A stretch of DNA of 48,123 nt, taken from positions 1-48,123 of the forward strand of contig CALCKX010000020.1 in assembly GCA_937966115.1 (NCBI GenBank), given 5' to 3'. Below the pieces are notes generated by a model. That model worked only from the letters and a program-made list of their open reading frames with translations. It was not told the origin of the DNA and searched no databases. Positions within the stretch are counted from its first letter, which is position 1, and each line of letters begins with the position of its first letter. Source of the DNA: an uncultured Chloracidobacterium sp. Its GTDB lineage: Bacteria; Acidobacteriota; Blastocatellia; Chloracidobacteriales; Chloracidobacteriaceae. Shown piece after piece: positions 42,396 through 48,123 of the stretch. A program made the position numbers and the translations under genes.

Positions 42396-43736
42396 TCAGT
42401 AGCGCGTGCGGTAGCGCCGCCCGGTGGTCCGGGCGTTGCGCGTGACGTAGCGTGGCTGGGCGGTCGGGCGGGACTGAGCCAGCGCGGGCGCGGCGGGAGC
42501 GACGCCCAGGCGGTCCTGCGGCGACAGCGCGGCATAGGCCGCCGCGAAGCGCTCGCTCGCGCCGGCCGGTATCTTGAGCGCGAAGCCAGACGGGGCAAGC
42601 GACCGATGCAGTTCCGGGTTGAGCGCGGTCAGCTCGCTTGGCGGCACTTGCAGCAGCTCGGCGGCCACGGCCAGCGAGGTTGGCGTATCGAGCTGGAAGG
42701 TGTCGTAGCGCATTGGCGGCTCCGGCGTCACATCAAAGCCGTACTGCTTCTGATTCTTGGCAATCGCGATGACCGCCAGAATCGCCGGAACGTAGTTCTG
42801 CGTCTCGCGCGGCAGCAGCCCGCGCTGGTGAAGCTCCCAGAAATCAGCGTAGCCGCACCGCTCGATGGCGCGCTCGACATTGCGCTCGCCGCAGTTATAC
42901 GCCGCCATGGCGAGCAGCCAGTCGCCAGCGAAATAGTTGTGCAGAAACTTCAAATAGCGGGCCGCGGCGCGGGTCGAGGCTTCCGGCGCGACTCGCTCGT
43001 CCATGTAGGCGTCTTGGCGCAACCCGAAGCGCGCGCCAGTGCCAGGGATGAACTGCCAGATGCCGCGGGCTTTGGCGAAGGACAGCGCGCGCGGCTGCCA
43101 TACCGACTCGACTTGCGCTAGCCAGATCAGGTCCTTGGGAACGCCCTCCTCGGCGAAGATGCGCTCCGCCATCTCGCGGTAGCGGCCGGAGCGGGCCAGG
43201 CCGCGCTCCATCGTCCCACGTCCCCGACCGGTCGCGTAGAAGTTCATAAACTGGTAAACCTGAGCCGTCACCGTGAACTTGAAGTCAAAGCCGGACATAT
43301 CCAGCTCGCTTGCCGGGCGGGCGCTCAAGCGGCTGACATCGAGCGCGGCCAGCTCGTCGCGGTAGGCGCCGCTGCCGGCATTGAGCGCCGACTGACGCAG
43401 CCCTGTCTGTAACAGCTCGATCCGTCCTTGTAGCTCGAAGGCGTAAGCCTGAACCTCCGGCTCGGCGCGAAGATCGTCGGGCGCTTGCTCGATGACGGCG
43501 CGGGCTTCGGCGAAATGCCGCGTCGCTTCCTCGAACTGACCGCTGCGAAAGGCTTCCTCGCCGCGCTTGTAGTGACGCTCCGCCGTCGCCAGGAGCGCGC
43601 GCCCAGGCGCGCTAGCCGGCGCCGCGCTCGGCGCGACCGCGCTTGGCGCAGGCGCCTGGGCCAGGGCCGCGGCGGTTCCGCAAACCGTCAAGGCGCAAAA
43701 GGCGGATGCGCGCCAAAGACCAGTGTATGAAGGCAT
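42396..43736 (-). CDS. Membrane-bound lytic transglycosylase, MltD-like, with LysM
   Basis: 446 residues. Signal peptide (SAFCALTVCGTAAALAQA) followed by a helical TPR-like stretch (about 50-90). The SLT goose-type lysozyme domain lies at about 185-325: catalytic Glu210 in WLAQVESVWQP, then SFAKARGIWQFIPGTG and AMAAYNCGERNV. A LysM-like domain (about 343-392) and an Arg-rich tail close the protein. These enzymes cleave peptidoglycan in the periplasm. GGAG precedes the ATG. The tail RYVTRNARTTGRRYRTRY is unusually basic. Confidence 0.9.
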   Translation of the reverse strand: MPSYTGLWRASAFCALTVCGTAAALAQAPAPSAVAPSAAPASAPGRALLATAERHYKRGEEAFRSGQFEEATRHFAEARAVIEQAPDDLRAEPEVQAYAFELQGRIELLQTGLRQSALNAGSGAYRDELAALDVSRLSARPASELDMSGFDFKFTVTAQVYQFMNFYATGRGRGTMERGLARSGRYREMAERIFAEEGVPKDLIWLAQVESVWQPRALSFAKARGIWQFIPGTGARFGLRQDAYMDERVAPEASTRAAARYLKFLHNYFAGDWLLAMAAYNCGERNVERAIERCGYADFWELHQRGLLPRETQNYVPAILAVIAIAKNQKQYGFDVTPEPPMRYDTFQLDTPTSLAVAAELLQVPPSELTALNPELHRSLAPSGFALKIPAGASERFAAAYAALSPQDRLGVAPAAPALAQSRPTAQPRYVTRNARTTGRRYRTRY

Positions 43737-43903
43737 GGCATCTCCAGAGTCTTAACCTGAATAACGTCGAGCTTCCGAGCGCGTAAACTGTGAAAACAGA
43801 TTAGGACGGAGTGTTGAAAGCGCTCAAAAGCTTCAACTGGAAGTGGCCGCCTTCTATCACCACTGTGAAAGGCGTGTCAAATGCATCTTTTATTCAGACC
43901 GCG

Positions 43904-44911
43904 TCAATCCGCGCGCAAGCTTGCCGACTGCAGGGACGTCAAGGCGATGGCGTCCACGATGTCGCTGGCGTCGCAGCCACGCGAGAGGTCGTTGGCCGGC
44001 TTGGCCAGGCCCTGCAAAATCGGACCAATCGCCGTCGCTTTGCCCAGCCGCTCCACCAGCTTGTAGGCGATGTTGGCGGCTTCCAGACTGGGAAAAATCA
44101 GCACGTTGGCTTGCCCGGCGACGGGGCTGCCGGGCGCCTTGCGCGCGCCGACGACGGGAACAATCGCAGCGTCAGCCTGTAGTTCCCCGTCCGCCAGCAA
44201 ATCCGGCTGCCGCGCCTTCACGAGGCGAGCCGCTTCGGCGACTTTGTCAACGAGCGGATGCTCGGCGCTGTGCCGCGTGGAAAATGACAGCAGGGCCACT
44301 TTTGGCTCCACGCCCAGAAAGACGCGGCAGTTGTCGGCCGCGGCCAAGGCGATGTCAGCCAGCTCAGCCGATGATGGCTCAATCACGATGGCGCAGTCGG
44401 CGAAGAGAAAGTTGCCGTTAGCGCCAAAGGCCGGGTCCTGAACCGTCACCAGCATAAAGCTCGAAACGATGTTGAAGCCAGGCGTCAGGCCAATCACTTG
44501 CAGCGCCGCGCGGACGGTCTTGGCCGTCGAGTGCGTCGCTCCGGCGACTGAGCCATCCGCCTGCCCGGTATGAACGAGCATGTTGCCGAAATAGAGCGGG
44601 TCGAGCATGGCTTCGCGGGCTTGCTCCAGGGTCATCCCCTTCGCCTTGCGGCGCTCGTGAAAAGCCTGCGCGAAGGCTTCGTAGTCCGGGTGGCGGGATG
44701 GCTCGATGATGGGAAAACGGTCCGGGTCAAGCGCGAGCTCCCGCGCGCGCGCGCGAATCAGCTCGGCGTCCCCCAGAAGCGTTACCTGGGCAATGCCCTG
44801 ATCGAGGCACATCGCCGCGGCGCGCAGCGAGCGCGGGTCATCGCCTTCTGGCAGAACAATGCGCTTGCCCAGTTGGGCCGCCCTCTGACGCAAGCTTTCC
44901 AGCAAAGTCAT
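43904..44911 (-). CDS. pta: Phosphate acetyltransferase Pta
   Basis: 335-residue enzyme that interconverts acetyl-CoA and acetyl phosphate; the length is that of the short, single-domain form. Motifs: [17 protein letters not shown], the [26 protein letters not shown] active-site segment, LFADCAIV, and late [19 protein letters not shown]. An AAGGAG ribosome-binding site lies about 9 bases upstream. Acetate kinase is not in the window. It follows the glutamate formimidoyltransferase gene by 21 bases and may be co-transcribed. Confidence 0.94.
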   Translation of the reverse strand: MTLLESLRQRAAQLGKRIVLPEGDDPRSLRAAAMCLDQGIAQVTLLGDAELIRARARELALDPDRFPIIEPSRHPDYEAFAQAFHERRKAKGMTLEQAREAMLDPLYFGNMLVHTGQADGSVAGATHSTAKTVRAALQVIGLTPGFNIVSSFMLVTVQDPAFGANGNFLFADCAIVIEPSSAELADIALAAADNCRVFLGVEPKVALLSFSTRHSAEHPLVDKVAEAARLVKARQPDLLADGELQADAAIVPVVGARKAPGSPVAGQANVLIFPSLEAANIAYKLVERLGKATAIGPILQGLAKPANDLSRGCDASDIVDAIALTSLQSASLRAD

Positions 44912-44932
44912 ACTCAGACTCCTTTGACCTAG

Positions 44933-45817
44933 TCATTCGAGATGCAACCGACGGGCAAGGATTTTTTCATCGGGAAACAGCAGCGAGCGCATCGGCTCAT
45001 CAAAGCCGATGGCCGCGTCGGCGGTCGGTATGAGACCAACCAATTCCAGCCGCCCGACGGCGACGCCCTGCCGGCGCGCCGCCGCGGCAATCGCCTGGAC
45101 GACATCCGCCGGGCGGACGCGACGGGTTTCCGTCAGGTTCATGGAAATCTGAACCGCGCCGCGCGAAGCCAGCCGCAACCCCAGCGCCTTGACGCCAGGG
45201 AAGCCGCCGTTGGCGGCGCGCAACGCGCGCGCCAGCGCCTGCGCGATGTCGAGCGCGTCGGTTTCAAGCTCGACATTGAAGGCGATCAGGTAGTCGCGCG
45301 CGCCAACCGCCACCGCGCCCGCCGTCGGATGCGGCCGCCGCGGACCGTAGTCCGGCGCGGGAAAGGCAGGCGAGACGCGGATGGCCCGCCGCAGCGCCGC
45401 CAAATCGCGATACGCCGACTGGCGGGCGGCTTCGCCATAGCAAAAGGCCGGAATGCCGCATTCGGTCGCGGCGCGCGCCGCGACGCGATGCGCCAAGGCG
45501 ATGCAGTCAGCCATGGTCGCGGCGCGGACGGGCACGAACGGAACGACATCCGCGACGCCAATGCGCGGGTGAACGCCCTGGTGCGCCGATAGGTCGAGCC
45601 GCGCCGCCGCCTCGGCGATGCCGGCCAGCGCGGCGGCTTCGACCGCCTCCGGCGGCCCGGCGAAGGTCAGGACGGCGCGGTGGTGATCCGCGTCCAGGTG
45701 CTGATCGAGAATCGGGCGGCCCAGCGCTCGCTCAATCGCCTGCGCGATGGCGGCGACCGCGGCGGGTCGCCGCCCCTCGCTGAAGTTCGGCACGCACTCG
45801 ATGAGCGGAGCGTTCAT
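44933..45817 (-). CDS. Glutamate formimidoyltransferase
   Basis: 294 residues. Transfers the formimino group from formiminoglutamate to tetrahydrofolate in histidine breakdown, or can act on 5-formyl-THF. CVPNFSEGR at the start, DADHHRAVLTFAGPP, HQGVHPRIGVADVVPFVP and GPRRPHPTAGAVAVGARDYLIAFN match the FTCD N-domain family. The cyclodeaminase half is absent, as in many bacteria. It lies 18 bases after dps and before pta on the same strand. No hut genes are in the window, so the metabolic link is not clear. Confidence 0.92.
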   Translation of the reverse strand: MNAPLIECVPNFSEGRRPAAVAAIAQAIERALGRPILDQHLDADHHRAVLTFAGPPEAVEAAALAGIAEAAARLDLSAHQGVHPRIGVADVVPFVPVRAATMADCIALAHRVAARAATECGIPAFCYGEAARQSAYRDLAALRRAIRVSPAFPAPDYGPRRPHPTAGAVAVGARDYLIAFNVELETDALDIAQALARALRAANGGFPGVKALGLRLASRGAVQISMNLTETRRVRPADVVQAIAAAARRQGVAVGRLELVGLIPTADAAIGFDEPMRSLLFPDEKILARRLHLE

Positions 45818-45835
45818 GCCCAGGCGAAGGCGGGT

Positions 45836-46330
45836 CTAGCGGGGCGCTTGCAAGTGCGCCTCGAGAAACCACAAGCGCTTGTCGATTGCGCGGGAAAGGC
45901 CGGTGTAAAGGTCGGCCGTATCGGCGTCGCCCAACTCGTCGGTCTCGGCAATGGCGGCGCGGACATGCTTGGCGAAGGGCGCATAGCGCTCGGCCAGCGC
46001 CTTGACATGATCGAGACCGTCCTGGATGTCAGCTGGATACTCCGGCAAGGCCGAAGCGGCAGCCGCGACGCGGGCTGTTCCCAGCGCCGTGCCGCCCAGC
46101 GCTGTCACCCGTTCGGCAATATCGTCCGCGAAGCCGTCCAGCTCGCCGGCCATCTCGTCGAAAAGCGCGTGGAGCGCCGCAAACTGCGGGCCCTTCACAT
46201 TCCAGTGCGCCTGCTTGACCTGCGTCTTGAGATCGAGCGCCGTCGCCAGCGATTGGTTTAGAAGCTGCGTGACCGAAACCCGAATTTCTTCGGGAAGGTC
46301 GATCCGCGTTGCATGAAGTTTCTCGCCCAT
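45836..46330 (-). CDS. dps: Dps-family ferritin-like DNA protection protein
   Basis: 164 residues; dodecameric ferroxidase that stores iron and protects DNA under oxidative stress. By alignment with the Listeria enzyme, His42, His54, Asp69 and Glu73 are the ferroxidase ligands (QAHWNVKGPQF.., DGFADDIAERVTALGG). GGAGG is 7 bases upstream of the ATG. It neighbours rubrerythrin and perR, which supports an oxidative-stress cluster. I did not see a Fur-family box directly in front of it. Confidence 0.94.
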   Translation of the reverse strand: MGEKLHATRIDLPEEIRVSVTQLLNQSLATALDLKTQVKQAHWNVKGPQFAALHALFDEMAGELDGFADDIAERVTALGGTALGTARVAAAASALPEYPADIQDGLDHVKALAERYAPFAKHVRAAIAETDELGDADTADLYTGLSRAIDKRLWFLEAHLQAPR

Positions 46331-46716
46331 GAAGCGCCTCCGGTGGAAAAAGCTGTAAAAATGCGCGGCGCGCCGCGGCGGGCGGGCAATCCGAGCCGCT
46401 CGGCAGTCTCCGCCATCGCGGGAGCGGCGCCCATTTTCAGGCCACGAAGTTTCATTGCCGTTTCCGCCAGTCGCTCGATTCGCGCCGCCGCCTCCGGCGC
46501 GGCAAGCTTGCCGCCCCGAGGTCAGCGCGCGCGGACCAGACGCGCGACCGAGACGAAGCGTGACACGCTAACTGCCCCAAAGTCCAATTCCCAAAGTCCG
46601 ATTTTGGGAAGCGCGGCGCGCGGATGACCTTTCCGCCCGCCGGTCGCGCCGAGCGGAGCGAGGCGGCAGGCTCGCGCGCGCCATCGCCCCCTCTTTCAAG
46701 AGCCGCCTTGCAAGCG
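46331..46716. other. Gene-free region between rubrerythrin and dps
   Basis: Nearly 390 bases with no supportable gene; the frames are Arg/Ser/Ala shadows. It holds the dps leader and one 14-base direct repeat pair at 46576-46603. No box like those in front of rubrerythrin and perR was found. Confidence 0.6.
46576..46603. repeat. 14-bp tandem repeat between rubrerythrin and dps
   Basis: CCCAAAGTCCAATT (46576-46589) is followed directly by CCCAAAGTCCGATT (46590-46603), one base different. It is about 250 bases upstream of dps. Confidence 0.88.
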
Positions 46717-46717
46717 T

Positions 46718-46759
46718 CGCCAGGCGACGGTCGGGCGACGGCCCGTCCGGCGCCTGGCG
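46718..46759 (-). terminator. Hairpin after rubrerythrin
   Basis: CGCCAGGCG at 46718 pairs with CGCCTGGCG at 46751-46759, with a further GACGG/CCGTC pairing inside. It lies 9 bases beyond the rubrerythrin stop (46769). No T-run follows, so the type of termination is uncertain. Confidence 0.5.
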
Positions 46760-46768
46760 GCGGTAACG

Positions 46769-47245
46769 TCAGCCAGCGACGACCTTCTCCAGCGCGTCGG
46801 CATAGCGCTTGGCATGGGCGGCCTCGACGCGCCCAAACGCCTTGAACTGCTTGGCCGCCCGGCTGAGCATCGCCTGGAAGCGCTCAGCGTGCTCGCGCGA
46901 CTCAGCGCCCTGCTCGATGAACTCGGCCACCGCGTCGGCTGCGCCCTCCTGCCGGGCTTCCTCGGCGAAGGAAGGGTACATCCGCTCGGTTTCATACATT
47001 TCGCCCTCGTAGGCAATCCGCAGCAGCTTCTCAACCGTCATTTCGGCCTCCGGATACAGCAACTGCAAATGCGCGAAGGCGTGTCCGGTTTCCTCGTCGG
47101 CCGTGCGCTCAAACAGTTGCGCGACTTCCTCGTTGCCCAGCTTGCGCGCCAACTGGCCGAAGTAGAGGTAACGACGGTTGGCCATGGCCTCGCCGGCGAA
47201 AGCCGCGTGCAGATTTTGCTCGGTCTTGGTCTTCATTTGATTCAT
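46769..47245 (-). CDS. Rubrerythrin-like diiron protein (no rubredoxin domain)
   Basis: 158-residue ferritin-like protein, peroxide-reducing in the family. The two ExxH-type helices are seen as AFAGEAMANRRY.., ADEETGHAFAH and EGEMYETERMYPSFAEEA.., GAESREHAERF. The C-terminal rubredoxin domain of classical rubrerythrin is missing: no CxxC pairs. AGGAGA lies about 11 bases before the ATG; the second ATG (MKTKTE) is an alternative. A Fur-family box sits 38 bases upstream of the start, and perR is the next gene upstream, so PerR control is likely. Confidence 0.92.
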   Translation of the reverse strand: MNQMKTKTEQNLHAAFAGEAMANRRYLYFGQLARKLGNEEVAQLFERTADEETGHAFAHLQLLYPEAEMTVEKLLRIAYEGEMYETERMYPSFAEEARQEGAADAVAEFIEQGAESREHAERFQAMLSRAAKQFKAFGRVEAAHAKRYADALEKVVAG

Positions 47246-47282
47246 AGCTTGCGCGTCTCCTGTAAATGAATTTGGTCAAGAT

Positions 47283-47297
47283 TTAGACTAAATCTAA
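47283..47297. promoter_or_regulatory. PerR/Fur-family box upstream of rubrerythrin
   Basis: TTAGACT-A-AATCTAA, a 7-1-7 inverted repeat with one mismatch, sits inside a larger perfect 8-5-8 palindrome (GATTTAGA at 47280, TCTAAATC at 47293). It is 38 bases upstream of the rubrerythrin start. It matches the box in front of perR at 14 of 15 positions. Confidence 0.8.
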
Positions 47298-47316
47298 ATC
47301 AGTGGGCAAAAAAAAA

Positions 47317-47739
47317 TCACGATGCGGCGCAGATGGCGCACAAGCCGCGCAGCGTCACGTCAAAGCCCTCAATGAGGTGCCGCTCCGGCAGCGCGCACTG
47401 CGGCCACGGCGCGACCGCGTCGTAGTCGATGTCTTCAACGCGCCCGCACCTCCGGCAAACGAAATGGTGGTGCGGGTCAAGGTTAGGATCGAAGCGCGCC
47501 ACGCCGTCCTGCTGGATTTCGGACAACTGACCGTTTTCCTTGAGCCAGTTGAGCGTGTTGTACACCGTCGCCCGCGACGCCATCGGGAATTTCGCGTTGA
47601 CCGCTTTCCACACATCCTCAGCCGTCGGATGGCCCGGGCAGGCTTGCAGATATTCCACGATGGCCAAGCGCTGCGGCGTCAGCTTGAGGCCGCGAGCGCG
47701 AATGAGGTCGGTGACGTCTTGCGTGGCGAGTCGTTTCAT
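47317..47739 (-). CDS. perR: PerR-type peroxide-sensing Fur-family repressor
   Basis: 140 residues: N-terminal winged helix (LKLTPQRLAIVEYL.., ASRATVYNTLNWLKENG) and C-terminal dimerization domain. Structural zinc site C95xxC98 and C134xxC137. The residues that bind the regulatory metal in Bacillus PerR are all present in register: His37, Asp84, His90, His92 and Asp103 (numbering one lower than in Bacillus for the later ones). Asp at 84 and 103 favours PerR over Fur or Zur. The gene has the same box as rubrerythrin 8 bases upstream of its ATG, which points to autoregulation. Confidence 0.9.
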   Translation of the reverse strand: MKRLATQDVTDLIRARGLKLTPQRLAIVEYLQACPGHPTAEDVWKAVNAKFPMASRATVYNTLNWLKENGQLSEIQQDGVARFDPNLDPHHHFVCRRCGRVEDIDYDAVAPWPQCALPERHLIEGFDVTLRGLCAICAAS

Positions 47740-47746
47740 AGCTGAC

Positions 47747-47761
47747 TTAGACTAAGTCTAA
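47747..47761. promoter_or_regulatory. PerR/Fur-family box upstream of perR
   Basis: TTAGACT-A-AGTCTAA is a perfect 7-1-7 inverted repeat, ending 8 bases from the perR ATG. It occupies the place of the ribosome-binding site, so bound repressor would block transcription close to the start codon. Confidence 0.82.
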
Positions 47762-47773
47762 AAAAGCGGCTTG

Positions 47774-48123
47774 TCAACGCCTCTCCGGAGGCAGCCCGCC
47801 GCTTGCTGCCCGCTGTCGCCGCTCCGCCTGGTAGCGTTCCAGCTCGCGCCGCGAAACATTCGTCACCTCGGCCTGCGCCGGGGTAAGGTCAGCCAGCATA
47901 TCCAGCGTCATCGGGATATTCGTCGCCGCGCCTTCCGCCTGAAAGCGGAGCGGCAAGCCCAGTATAGAGCGCCGATAGCGGACGCTGAGGACGACCTGCC
48001 GATCGGGCGGGCTGAGCCGCACCCGAACGCTTTCCGCCGCCAGCTTTCGCTCGGCGAGCAGCGTCGCCGCTCGGTCGCGCAGGGTGGCAATCGCCTGACT
48101 GCGATCCTGCGCCAGCGCGCCGA
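47774..48123 (-). CDS. C-terminal part of a gene truncated by the window edge
   Basis: The frame is open from the right edge to the stop at 47774, giving about 115 visible residues. The part before the first in-window start (GALAQDRSQAIATLRDRAATLLAERKL) is helical and coiled-coil-like, which shows that the gene begins outside the window. The rest has a beta segment (QVVLSVRYRRSILGLPLRF) and an Arg/Glu-rich tail. No family recognised. It lies 34 bases upstream of perR on the same strand. Confidence 0.7.
   Translation of the reverse strand, partial: GALAQDRSQAIATLRDRAATLLAERKLAAESVRVRLSPPDRQVVLSVRYRRSILGLPLRFQAEGAATNIPMTLDMLADLTPAQAEVTNVSRRELERYQAERRQRAASGGLPPERR

Overview
This 48.1 kb window is GC-rich, densely coding bacterial chromosome with no phage, insertion sequence, integron or CRISPR array that I can see. 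The gene set best fits Acidobacteriota, perhaps a Blastocatellia/Chloracidobacterium-like member. The evidence is a very large Oar-type TonB-dependent receptor with an N-terminal carboxypeptidase-regulatory-like domain, a VWFA-related Tat-exported protein of the type common in acidobacteria, type IV pilus motor genes, a ClpC-type protease ATPase, and HspR next to dnaK. The assignment is an inference from family content, not from a marker gene. Most genes lie on the minus strand.

Layout. 1-3271 (minus): a truncated exported protein, biotin synthase bioB, a hypothetical protein with a Tyr/Pro-rich tail, and a proline-rich lipoprotein. 3816-7594 (plus): the TonB receptor behind a sigma-54-type promoter, ending at a perfect 17-bp-stem terminator. 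7936-12695 (minus): STAS protein, TlyA methyltransferase, exported protein and the DNA-uptake channel comEC. 12800-17484 (plus): pilB, pilT and pilC, divergent from comEC, so DNA-uptake channel and pilus motor sit back to back. 17552-21225: a secreted protein, then an unusual group of small membrane proteins with zinc ribbons, TM2 domains, a dispanin-like fold and proline-rich arms. 21232-25589 (minus): an ABC ATPase without visible partners, tRNA-Arg(CCG), a branched-chain aminotransferase and a MocR-type regulator. 25755-29001 (plus): histone-deacetylase family enzyme, a YkgJ-like Cys-cluster protein and a multi-zinc-ribbon/NTF2-like membrane protein. 29114-34053 (minus): dnaK-dnaJ-hspR-crtI, apparently one heat-shock operon that includes a carotenoid desaturase, with a promoter and HAIR-like HspR site upstream of dnaK. 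34224-39935 (minus): VWA protein, alpha/beta hydrolase, DUF1990 protein and a ClpC lacking its middle domain. 40414-43736 (minus): ribbon-helix-helix-like protein, membrane protein, pyrF and an MltD-like transglycosylase. 43904-48123 (minus): pta, glutamate formimidoyltransferase, dps, rubrerythrin, perR and a truncated gene. Rubrerythrin and perR each carry a matching 7-1-7 Fur-family box.

Two themes go beyond routine annotation. First, several regulons can be read directly from DNA: PerR boxes, an HspR/HAIR-like site on a TTGACA-17-TATACT promoter, a canonical -24/-12 site, and an unidentified 15-bp palindrome between comEC and pilB. Second, short direct duplications (13-26 bp period, usually 2-3 copies) recur at gene edges throughout the window: in 5' leaders, over a ribosome-binding site, over a stop codon and in the first codons of genes. 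No single feature type explains this pattern, and it may be a genome-wide signature.
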